DNA of 64,000 bases, taken from Pectobacterium araliae (lineage in GTDB: Bacteria; Pseudomonadota; Gammaproteobacteria; Enterobacterales; Enterobacteriaceae). Positions within the stretch are counted from its first letter, which is position 1, and the number at the start of each line of letters is the position of its first letter. The stretch lies in contig NZ_AP028908.1 of NCBI RefSeq assembly GCF_037076465.1, forward strand, positions 1,240,001-1,304,000, in the 5' to 3' direction. This document shows positions 39,000 to 47,127 of this stretch, piece after piece. Position numbers and translations under genes: made by a program. The notes beneath the pieces were generated by a model, which was given only the letters and a program-made list of their open reading frames with translations, was not told where the DNA came from and made no database searches.

Positions 39000-40364
39000 T
39001 TACTGCCCGGCGATCTGCATCTCTTCAATCAATAGGGAGCCGCAGGAGAGGTTGCCCTGCGTGTGGATATCTGCACCGAGAGCGACGCATTGCAGGAGCA
39101 GCGTTTTCAGGTTGCCTGCAATGGTGATTTCTTCGACGGGATACTGAATTTCGCCGTTTTCGACCCAAAAGCCCGCCACGCCTTGAGAATAGTCGCCCGT
39201 CATCGGGTTCAGCCCATGCCCTAGCAGTGTGGTAACCAGCAGCCCCGTGTGCATACGGCGCAATAGCGTCGGCAAGTCGGCATCGGTGTGGTTCTGGCTG
39301 CTGCTGACGGCCAGATTGTAGGCTCCCCCAGCGTGCCCGGTCGTTGTTAGCCCCAATCGTCGAGCGCTGTAGCTGGAGAGAAAGTAGCCTTGCGCGATGC
39401 CATCATCAATGACGCAGCGGCGGGTGGCAGCGACGCCTTCGGCATCAAAGCAGGAACTGGCCAGTGCGCCGGGAATAAACGGATTTTCATGCAGGCTCAG
39501 ATGGGGAGCGACGATGGTATCGCCAAGGCATTGTCCCAGAAATGACGTGGAGCGATAAAGTGCCACGCCGCTTAGGGCATTGACCAGATGATGAATCAGG
39601 CTGTGCGCCACAGGGGCTTCAAACACGACTGGGGAGCGACGAGTTGAGAGTTTTCGTGCCCCAAGTTGTGCTGCGGCAAGTTGTGCGGCGGTTTGCCCGA
39701 TAGCTTCAGGCGAAGCCAGCAGTGACGGCGATCTGCCGGTGGTGTGCCAGAATCCCTGCTGGCGCTGCGTATCGTTACGGGCGATCGCATGGCTCCACAA
39801 GGAGTGTAGTGACGTTGGGTAGCCCGCTGAAAAACCGGCAGAGTTCGCCAGAATAAAGTCTCCCTGCTGCGAGGTGATTTCCGTACTTTCGCTGTAGCCA
39901 TGCTGGTGTGCGGTATTGGCTGCTTGTTCGGTTCGTAGCGCCAGCGCCAGCGCTTGTTCTACCGTCAGCGTCTCCGCACTATGCAGCGCAAGATCGTAAA
40001 TATCGCGCGCGAAATACTGCGTTTCTGGCAGGCCGCTACACGGGTCTTCATCGGCGTATTTTGCCAGCGTGCTGGCGGCGTCAACGGCATCCTGCAACGC
40101 TTCCTTGCTGAACAAGGTAGAGGAAACGGTGCCTGCACGCTGACCGAAGTAAACCGTAACGGACAGGAAGCGGCTTTGGTTTTGCGTCAGCGTATCAATA
40201 TCTCCGTTCCTGACGCGGATCGTACGGCGGTTTCCTTGCGAGACGCTGACGACAGCCTGACTCGCGCCTTTGGCGGCGGCGAAGTCCAGTACGTTTCCAG
40301 CCAGCGACTGGAGCGTATCGGTCTGTGGTGTAGCAAAAACGGGAGATTCATCATGAGAAGGCAT
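39000..40364 (-). CDS. TldE/PmbA-like protein
   Basis: 454 aa, close to E. coli PmbA/TldE (450). TldE lacks the zinc ligands and contributes to substrate threading in the TldD/TldE heterodimer. Diagnostic C-terminal blocks: LLGHGLNPMTGDYSQGVAGF, WVENGEIQYPVEEITIAG. No HExxxH motif, as expected. 34 bases separate it from tldD. It follows exbD after 154 bases that contain a palindrome, so it may have its own promoter. Confidence 0.86.
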   Translation of the reverse strand: MPSHDESPVFATPQTDTLQSLAGNVLDFAAAKGASQAVVSVSQGNRRTIRVRNGDIDTLTQNQSRFLSVTVYFGQRAGTVSSTLFSKEALQDAVDAASTLAKYADEDPCSGLPETQYFARDIYDLALHSAETLTVEQALALALRTEQAANTAHQHGYSESTEITSQQGDFILANSAGFSAGYPTSLHSLWSHAIARNDTQRQQGFWHTTGRSPSLLASPEAIGQTAAQLAAAQLGARKLSTRRSPVVFEAPVAHSLIHHLVNALSGVALYRSTSFLGQCLGDTIVAPHLSLHENPFIPGALASSCFDAEGVAATRRCVIDDGIAQGYFLSSYSARRLGLTTTGHAGGAYNLAVSSSQNHTDADLPTLLRRMHTGLLVTTLLGHGLNPMTGDYSQGVAGFWVENGEIQYPVEEITIAGNLKTLLLQCVALGADIHTQGNLSCGSLLIEEMQIAGQ

Positions 40365-40422
40365 TATTCAGTATCCATGCGTGACAGTGTTCTACTCATG
40401 ATGTGCAATGAAGAAAGAAAAT

Positions 40423-40437
40423 CGTCACTGTGTGACG
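40423..40437. promoter_or_regulatory. Palindrome upstream of the tldE-like gene
   Basis: CGTCAC-TGT-GTGACG, about 60 bases before the tldE start, with A/T-rich flanks. It could be an operator for the tldE-tldD-thioredoxin genes, or a small hairpin. No known regulator was matched. Confidence 0.35.
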
Positions 40438-40518
40438 AAATTTTTTTATGCTGAGGGAGAATAAATAGTGGGTGCCCTGACGCTGGTTAGACCGTCAGCA
40501 TCAGGGAGGAAGAGATCA

Positions 40519-40944
40519 TCAGGGTGTTTTAACGGGTTGCAACACAAAATCAATTTTGCTCAGGCCGCGCTGCTGGGCGCTGGTCATCACATGGGCCACG
40601 CGTCCATATTCTACCGCCTGATCGGCGAACAGTCGGATGTTCGGGCGCGTCGTTTCTGACGCTGCCGCATCGAGCCGCACCAGTAACTGCTCGTCATCGA
40701 TGGCTTCTTTATTCCAGTTGATTTGCCCGGTTGCGGTGATCGAAATATCCACGGCTTGTGGATCTTTCTTTATCTTTTCAACACTCGCCTTAGGCAGGTC
40801 GACTTTGACTGCATGATTGATAACGGGCAAGGTAATCATAAACACAATCAGCAGTACCAACATGACATCAATAAATGGTGTCATGTTGATATCGTTAAGC
40901 AGAGCCTCTTCCTGATTTCCAACAAAAGGGGATGACATACTCAT
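40519..40944 (-). CDS. exbD: ExbD-type biopolymer transporter
   Basis: 141 aa, one transmembrane segment near residues 24-44 (FIDVMLVLLIVFMITLP) with the conserved Asp (Asp26) of proton-channel ExbD/TolR proteins. The C-terminal periplasmic domain follows. With ExbB and TonB encoded just upstream, this is a dedicated energy-transducing complex rather than the housekeeping one. Confidence 0.92.
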   Translation of the reverse strand: MSMSSPFVGNQEEALLNDINMTPFIDVMLVLLIVFMITLPVINHAVKVDLPKASVEKIKKDPQAVDISITATGQINWNKEAIDDEQLLVRLDAAASETTRPNIRLFADQAVEYGRVAHVMTSAQQRGLSKIDFVLQPVKTP

Positions 40945-40958
40945 GGCGATTTATCCTC

Positions 40959-41699
40959 TCAGGCTGAACGTTCAACGGGTGCTGACGATTCCTCATCTGC
41001 GACGAGACGTGATTCCGTGAGCGTGGTATCGACGCGGGCACCGGTCAACAGGTAGGCATGCAGATCATGTGCGAACCGATTCATGGCGTGCAATACCACA
41101 CGATTGCGACGATTAATGGCATTGAATCCTAAGACGGCGGGAATAGCGACAAACAGCCCGAAGGCGGTCATGATCAGCGCTTCCCCTACCGGACCGGCAA
41201 CCTGAGCCAGATCAGGTTGACCGATCGAACTGATGGTTTGCAAGGCGTGGAAAATTCCCCACACTGTTCCCAACAGGCCGATAAACGGTGCGGTACTGCC
41301 GATGGACGCTAATGTGCCGAGCCCCGATTGCAATTTGCCGACGTTAGTATCCAGTGTATTGCTCAAACCTCGTACCAGCCAATCACTAAGATCAACATGG
41401 CCGCCCAGCGTCGAAGAAAACTTGTGCGGATGTTTCAGCAAGGCATGCCCTTCAATCACTAAATCGCGAAAAGGGTTGAAACGCGCAGTGCCAAACTGAT
41501 CCAAGCTTTCCTGTAACGATGACGCGTGCCAGAACGCCTGTCTGCTGTGGTTCATACTCTTATTCAGCATCACTAACTGCCATGCTTTAGCCAGCATGAC
41601 AGTCCAGGAGAGCAGCGACATTACCAGCAGAATGACGGCTACGGAGTGGGTAACCGCATCGCCTTGTTGCCAAAAATGATAAATGTCTAACGTGTTCAT
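40959..41699 (-). CDS. exbB: ExbB/TolQ/MotA-type proton channel protein
   Basis: 246 aa with three transmembrane segments: one near the N terminus and two flanking TAPFIGLLGTVWGIFHAL and GPVGEALIMTAFGLFVAIPAV. These are the signature helices of ExbB. It drives TonB using the proton gradient. 14 bases from exbD and about 68 from tonB. Confidence 0.93.
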   Translation of the reverse strand: MNTLDIYHFWQQGDAVTHSVAVILLVMSLLSWTVMLAKAWQLVMLNKSMNHSRQAFWHASSLQESLDQFGTARFNPFRDLVIEGHALLKHPHKFSSTLGGHVDLSDWLVRGLSNTLDTNVGKLQSGLGTLASIGSTAPFIGLLGTVWGIFHALQTISSIGQPDLAQVAGPVGEALIMTAFGLFVAIPAVLGFNAINRRNRVVLHAMNRFAHDLHAYLLTGARVDTTLTESRLVADEESSAPVERSA

Positions 41700-41767
41700 G
41701 TATTACCTCTTAATAAATAACCTGTTTCAGTTGCTTCCAGAATATGACGTACCGTGCTGGCAACGGC

Positions 41768-42616
41768 TTAATGGGATAGTTTGAATTTCACCGGCTGTAG
41801 TGTCATGACAGTAATGGCTTGGCCATTTTCCCGATACGGCGTACAGCTTGTTTTGGCAATGGCATCCATAGCGGCCTCGTCCAGGGCTTCGTAACCGCTG
41901 CTCTTGGCAAGTTCATGTTTCAATAAACGGCCTTCCGGACTAATCACCAATCGAACCAATACATCGCCTTCTTGCTGGAACCGTCTGGCGCGGCGTGGAT
42001 ATTCCGGTTGCGGTACGGCGCATCCTACTGACGTAACATTTTTAGGTTCCGCACCCGGTGTGTTCTGCATCATCGTCCCTTTGCTAGCATTCGGAATAAG
42101 CCCCGAAGCTGCCGTTGGTGTGGCTGTCGCTGGCGTCGCTTTCTGTTCCGTTTTGGCGACAGGCAGTGGCTCAGTGATAGTTTTAGGCCGTACTGGCTTA
42201 GGTTTGACGACAGGCTTAGGTGGAACCTTTTTCACTTCCTGTTTGACTGGCGGCGGCTCAGGCAAGGGTTGCTGCTTTTCCACGATGGGTTCGATCTCAC
42301 GTTCCCCTTGTTCCGAGGTTAACACCGGAGGTTCCGGTGAAATTTCGGGAACAGGTTCCGGCTCCGGTTCTTCAACCATCGTGGCCTGAATGCTGACACT
42401 CTCCGCAGGCGTGATCAGGTTTAGCGGTTTATATTCGGTTGTACGGGTAATGAGCCACGCAACGGTCACCATATGTAACAAAGCGACTGCAAGAAAGCTG
42501 AGAACGATTTTTCTGCCTTCACCATAAGCGGATTTTCTCACGCTATGATCGAGTCTCTGTGTATCTCCATCCAATGTGACGGGCAATACACGCTGTTTTA
42601 ACAATGCCTGCTGCAC
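41768..42616 (-). CDS. tonB: TonB-family energy transducer
   Basis: 282 aa. One N-terminal transmembrane helix at about 36-56 (KIVLSFLAVALLHMVTVAWL). A Pro/Glu/Lys-rich periplasmic linker from about 80 to 160 includes EPEPEPVPE and PKPVVKPKPVRPK. The C-terminal TonB domain has PEYPRRARRFQQEGDVLVRL. Because it sits next to its own ExbBD and a receptor, it probably serves that receptor. Confidence 0.91.
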   Translation of the reverse strand: MQQALLKQRVLPVTLDGDTQRLDHSVRKSAYGEGRKIVLSFLAVALLHMVTVAWLITRTTEYKPLNLITPAESVSIQATMVEEPEPEPVPEISPEPPVLTSEQGEREIEPIVEKQQPLPEPPPVKQEVKKVPPKPVVKPKPVRPKTITEPLPVAKTEQKATPATATPTAASGLIPNASKGTMMQNTPGAEPKNVTSVGCAVPQPEYPRRARRFQQEGDVLVRLVISPEGRLLKHELAKSSGYEALDEAAMDAIAKTSCTPYRENGQAITVMTLQPVKFKLSH

Positions 42617-42759
42617 GTTTTCCTCTGCTTTTCTTATCTTTGCCGGACAACCAAGCCTGTTCTGTTGGTCAAGAACACTCTCTCTTACTTACTATGTGCA
42701 GCGGGAAAGGAAAAGTGTCACCCTGATTGATAAAATTTTTATCTATATCTAAAGGTGTT

Positions 42760-43725
42760 TCATCGTTTAGCTGCGCGGATGTTGATCCAGTAGTCCGTGG
42801 TATGCACGATGGCGAGAGGCATGGTCTGTGCCAATGAATCCAGGGTGTAATTGATATCATCTAGCGGGAAGTTGCCGCTGACGCGCAGATCGGCAACCGT
42901 GGGATCAAGGCGGATCACGCCAGGGCTATAATCACGCAAGGTATGGATAACTGAGGCCAGTGATCGATCACGCACTTCCAGCCGTCCCTGAACCCAGGCA
43001 ACTTCGGCTTCTGGGGTGATGGCGGTTTTGTAGAGCGAGGAACGATCAAACCAGGCACCATGACCGGCCTGAACCTGAATGCTTTGACCAAGCTGGTTGG
43101 TGATTTTGGCGATATTATCCAGGACACCGACATGTACGCCGCCGTCTTCATAACGAAGATTCACTTGAGATTGCAGCGCGACGATATTGCCCATGGTAGT
43201 GGAAATCATGAAAGGGCGCTGGGCGTCGTGAGCAATATTGGCCAGAATACCACCACTACGCAATGTTACCTGCCGTAAAGCGGCATCTGGCTGAATATTG
43301 ATATCAACCGCAGTGCGCGCATTCAGCGTCAGCATGCTGCCATCATTGAGCGAAACATTCTGTCGCTGAGCGGTGGCGGTTTTAACATCGGATAAAATCG
43401 GTGAAAGCGGATAATACTGGTTTAATAACAAACTGCTCAGTGAGCATACCGAAATCATCCCCAGACCATATTGCAGCACTTTCCGCCGACTGGAAGGTGC
43501 CAACAGCGCTTGGCGGATTGGTTCATTCGGCAATGCTTGCAACAAGGGTTGGAACTGCCCCAGTGTTTTCTCAATCCGCAGGCACGCGCGATCATGCAGT
43601 ATATCTGCGTGCCGCCAGTGCTGGTAGTCGTCATAGTCGGTCTGTGTCGCCTCACCTGAGCGCAACATCACCATCCATTCGATCGCCTGTTGGGCAATCT
43701 GATCATCCTTGTGTCGTCTGGCCAT
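42760..43725 (-). CDS. FecR-like anti-sigma regulator
   Basis: About 321 aa. A cytoplasmic N-terminal segment with EWMVMLRSGEAT is followed by a transmembrane helix near residue 90-105 and a FecR domain with RTAVDINIQPDA and VQAGHGAWFD. C-terminal signalling domain follows. ATG at 43725 has AGGTGA five bases upstream; GTG at 43734 is alternative. Such proteins sense the receptor's N-terminal signalling domain and control the partner sigma factor. Confidence 0.9.
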   Translation of the reverse strand: MARRHKDDQIAQQAIEWMVMLRSGEATQTDYDDYQHWRHADILHDRACLRIEKTLGQFQPLLQALPNEPIRQALLAPSSRRKVLQYGLGMISVCSLSSLLLNQYYPLSPILSDVKTATAQRQNVSLNDGSMLTLNARTAVDINIQPDAALRQVTLRSGGILANIAHDAQRPFMISTTMGNIVALQSQVNLRYEDGGVHVGVLDNIAKITNQLGQSIQVQAGHGAWFDRSSLYKTAITPEAEVAWVQGRLEVRDRSLASVIHTLRDYSPGVIRLDPTVADLRVSGNFPLDDINYTLDSLAQTMPLAIVHTTDYWINIRAAKR

Positions 43726-43737
43726 GATATTCACCTG

Positions 43738-44262
43738 TCATTCGTCAACATCTTGAGTAGCCAAATAACAATTAGTTAGCGCTTTAGCAATATATTTTCT
43801 GATCATACTGACGGAAACACCCAACTCGTTGGCAATTTCCGCATAGGTCATACCATCCAATTGGCTGTATAAAAATGCCTGTCTGGCTTTGATGCACAAC
43901 CCTTCCAGCGCCTGATCGATGATGAACAGCGCCTCCATCAGCAACTCTTGCTGTTCGGGGGAAGGGTGGTACATTTCAGGCTTGTTCGACAATGCAGCCA
44001 GATAAGCCTTTTCCAGATCACGCTTACGCCAGTTTTCATACAATACGCGTTTGGCAAGCGTGGTCAGCATAGCGCGTGGTTCCTGCACGCTGGATAGATT
44101 GGGCAGTTGAGCCAGCCTTAAGAAGGCCTCTGAAGCCACATCTTCCGCTTCGCACCCATAAGCAATACGGCGCCGGAGTCTATCTGTCAACCAGCGGTAA
44201 TCACTACGGAATATCAACGAAAGTAAATCAGGTTTTTTATCTAGCCTAGCGTCGGAATACAT
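43738..44262 (-). CDS. ECF RNA polymerase sigma factor, FecI-like
   Basis: 174 aa. Region 2 (YRWLTDRLRRRIAYGCEAED VASEAF) and region 4 (GMTYAEIANELGVSVSMIRKYIAKAL) of iron-type ECF sigma factors are clear. Start at 44262 is supported by GAGG five bases before ATG; ATG at 44280 is also open. Followed by the FecR-like gene after a few bases. Expected target is the promoter of the divergent TonB-dependent receptor. Confidence 0.91.
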   Translation of the reverse strand: MYSDARLDKKPDLLSLIFRSDYRWLTDRLRRRIAYGCEAEDVASEAFLRLAQLPNLSSVQEPRAMLTTLAKRVLYENWRKRDLEKAYLAALSNKPEMYHPSPEQQELLMEALFIIDQALEGLCIKARQAFLYSQLDGMTYAEIANELGVSVSMIRKYIAKALTNCYLATQDVDE

Positions 44263-44280
44263 GGGCATCCTCAATAGCAT

Positions 44281-44687
44281 AAATCACAACTGGAACTGAT
44301 AATCTTTGAGTCTGGATACCCCAAGACCGCAAAACCACGATGAACATTGCGTCCAAAGCACGTTTTAAGGCAAATTTCGGATTAGTCAAACAACATTTTT
44401 CTTATATGTTTATTTACAATTGTTATTTTGCTAAGTAATTGGTAGACGAAATTTTTCTGATTTATCCCTGAAAAATAGCGAATGATATTGTTTTTTAACA
44501 AAAAATAAATGATTCGCTATTTTCATGTAAACCAAAATAGAATTTTAAAATTAATTCAATCATTTTTGGAAAAAATAATTTCAGAAAAAAATCCATTCCC
44601 ACTGTCACTTTTGCTGCTTTGTTGCACAGACCATACGAAGATTAATAAAAATCTGATATGTCGCAATAATTGATGATGGAAGGGAAA
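44281..44687. other. AT-rich divergent regulatory region
   Basis: About 400 bases between the divergent sigma-factor gene and receptor gene. No coding frame. It contains an inverted repeat at 44472-44523 and a partial Fur-like stretch overlapping its left arm (about 12 of 19 positions by eye, weak). It should hold both promoters. Confidence 0.55.
44472..44523. promoter_or_regulatory. 15-bp inverted repeat between sigma factor and receptor genes
   Basis: AAAATAGCGAATGAT at 44472-44486 and ATGATTCGCTATTTT at 44509-44523 are inverted copies with one mismatch, separated by 22 bases. The size and the divergent setting suggest an operator that binds a dimer or DNA-looping pair. Confidence 0.5.
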
Positions 44688-47066
44688 ATGAAAAAAAGCT
44701 ACGACAGACAGAGTGGTTCAGCGCTTAGCCTAAAGAAACGTCTGTTTTTCGGTAGAATGCTGAGTATAAACACTGCGCTGTTATTGAGTGCAGCGGTGAT
44801 ACCGATGACCACGTATGCCGCAGGCGAAAATGACACCATTGCATTTTCTATTCCGGCTGGTGATTTGCAAAAAGGATTACTGGCGATAGCCAACCAAAGT
44901 AAGCAAACCATTTCCTTTAGTCCCGGATTGGTAGCGAATTACCAAAGTGCGGCGTTGACGGGCAATTATTCGACTCGACAGGCTATCTTACGTTTGTTGC
45001 AAGGTACGCCGTTATTATTAACCACCACGGATAATGGCACGTTGACCATTATTTCTTCCTCATCTCAAGATGTGGATGCGGCGAAAGCCAATGATAAAAC
45101 GCTGCCGGCGATTACGGTTAACGCGGGCAGTGAAGATGAAACGGTGTTGAATCCGAATGCTTCCTCTTCGGCGTTGCGCACCAATACGTCACTACAGCAG
45201 ACGGCACAATCTGTATCGGTAATCAGCAGTAAACTGCTTAACGATCGTCAGGTTACTTCGCTGGCGGAGGCGCTGAAAAATGCAGGTGGCGTAATTACAA
45301 GGCGTTCAAACCGTGGTGAGGCGAATTTTTATATCCGTGGTCAAAAGGTAACCTCCGGCTTGACGGACGGTGTATCTGGATCCAGTAACGTAGGTATTGG
45401 ACAGGGTACCGCTATTGAAGGTATCGAACGCATTGAAGTATTGAAAGGGCCGCAGTCAGTGTTATCAGGCAGCAGTTCTCCTGCTGGCACGATTAACCTG
45501 GTACGTAAAAAACCCGTCACTGAACCTTTGCATCGTGTGAAAATGGAAGCCTCACAGTACGGTGAATTTAAGACGGCGATGGATCTGGGTGGCGCACTGA
45601 CGGACGATAAAGCGTTCAGCTATCGGCTAAATGGCTCGACCATGAAGTCAGATAACGCTTTTCCTGATTACAACGGCGATCATGCCGACTATCTGGCCCC
45701 TGCGCTAGCGTGGAAGGGGGAGTCAACCCGGGTGTTGGTTGGCGCAGAGTTCAGTCAAGGGCGTAACTCGGGACCTGCAGGCACGGTTCACATCAATGGA
45801 CAGATACAGAAACTGCCTAAATACCGCCTGGGAGACAAAGACGATCATTTCAAAAACAAAACGACCAATGCGTATTACGAAGTAGAGCAAGATCTGATCG
45901 GGGGCTGGACATTTAACAGCAAGGCCAATTACCAGAGCACTTATGGCCAGTTAAAAATGAATGAAACCCTGGCTGTTGACAACAATGGTTACAAAACCAG
46001 TCATCCGTTATCGACCAAATATACCAACCAGACCTGGAGCCTGCAAAATGATGTGCGTGGCGTGATTGAAACCGGTCCAGTCAAGCAGACGTTGTTGTTG
46101 GGACATGATTATAAATATGAGCGCTATGCCAGTTATGAAGGCAATTTTGTCACGCTGACCAACGGCAATATCTTTGTTCCAGGGTCATTGTCCTTTCCAG
46201 GTATTGGCGAACCCACCAATCAGCGGTATACCAGTAAGTTGATTCAAAATGGTCTTCTGCTCCAGGATCAAATTGATTTATGGGAGAGAACGCATCTGCA
46301 GCTTTCCTTAAAACATTCTAGTTGGGACAACAGTTACCTGACGAGCGGTAAACCTGCAACGTACTCCACCAGTAAGTGGATCCCAAATTACGGTATCAGT
46401 TTCGATATCACACCAGATGTTACGGCGTATGCTAACTATCTCAACAGCTTTGAGGGCAGTCCATCGATCAACTTGTCGACGGGGAAACCGATACCACCCT
46501 CGACCGGCAAATCGAAAGAGGTTGGCCTGAAATTTAATCTGTTGGAGGATGACCTGACGTTGACGACCGCCTTATTTGATGTACGGCAAAATAATATCGT
46601 GGTCTTTAGTAATGGCCGTCAGGTGGGCACGGAAGGCCGTGCCAGCAAGGGATTGGATATTGATCTGAATGGGATGCTGTTACCAGGATGGGAAGTAACG
46701 GGAAGCTATACGTATACTAAAAATAGCGATCCTGAAATAGCGCCTTCCGCTGAGACACCGCGCCATAGTGTCAGTCTATGGAGCTCCTATGAAATTCAGA
46801 CCGGTGTACTTCAAGGCGCCGGGGCATCAGCTGGCTTCCGTAGCGAATCGAAAACCACTGAGAATGGTTATCAGGGGGAATACTTCAAAATTGGCAGTCA
46901 GACGTCGGTTGATGTCGCTATTTTCTACCGCCAGCCAGCCTGGTCGTTGCAATTTGGCGTGGATAACATTTTCGATCGCGATCTTTTTTATTCCACAGCC
47001 ACCCCACTTTATCTTGGTGTCCAGGATGGTCGGACATGGCGCTTAACCGGCACTTATTCGTTCTGA
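44688..47066 (+). CDS. TonB-dependent receptor with N-terminal signalling domain
   Basis: About 792 aa. A long signal peptide ends at MTTYA. An STN signalling domain follows at about 50-120 (FSIPAGDLQKGLLAIANQS). A TonB-box-like LPAITVNAG precedes the plug (VEVLKGPQSVLSGSSSPAG region) and a 22-strand barrel that ends in YSF. FpvA/FhuE-type siderophore receptors look like this. The STN domain fits signalling to the FecR/FecI pair. ATG at 44688 with GGAAGGG is the likely start. Ligand unknown. Confidence 0.93.
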   Translation: MKKSYDRQSGSALSLKKRLFFGRMLSINTALLLSAAVIPMTTYAAGENDTIAFSIPAGDLQKGLLAIANQSKQTISFSPGLVANYQSAALTGNYSTRQAILRLLQGTPLLLTTTDNGTLTIISSSSQDVDAAKANDKTLPAITVNAGSEDETVLNPNASSSALRTNTSLQQTAQSVSVISSKLLNDRQVTSLAEALKNAGGVITRRSNRGEANFYIRGQKVTSGLTDGVSGSSNVGIGQGTAIEGIERIEVLKGPQSVLSGSSSPAGTINLVRKKPVTEPLHRVKMEASQYGEFKTAMDLGGALTDDKAFSYRLNGSTMKSDNAFPDYNGDHADYLAPALAWKGESTRVLVGAEFSQGRNSGPAGTVHINGQIQKLPKYRLGDKDDHFKNKTTNAYYEVEQDLIGGWTFNSKANYQSTYGQLKMNETLAVDNNGYKTSHPLSTKYTNQTWSLQNDVRGVIETGPVKQTLLLGHDYKYERYASYEGNFVTLTNGNIFVPGSLSFPGIGEPTNQRYTSKLIQNGLLLQDQIDLWERTHLQLSLKHSSWDNSYLTSGKPATYSTSKWIPNYGISFDITPDVTAYANYLNSFEGSPSINLSTGKPIPPSTGKSKEVGLKFNLLEDDLTLTTALFDVRQNNIVVFSNGRQVGTEGRASKGLDIDLNGMLLPGWEVTGSYTYTKNSDPEIAPSAETPRHSVSLWSSYEIQTGVLQGAGASAGFRSESKTTENGYQGEYFKIGSQTSVDVAIFYRQPAWSLQFGVDNIFDRDLFYSTATPLYLGVQDGRTWRLTGTYSF

Positions 47067-47127
47067 TAATCCGTTCGGCAACTAACAAGAACGGTCATTC
47101 ACACGAATCAGCAGGTAGAAACGGCGT

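Noticed and set aside
44480..44498. Fur box in the divergent promoter region
   Set aside because: About 12 of 19 positions match the consensus, which is below what I would accept without a score matrix.
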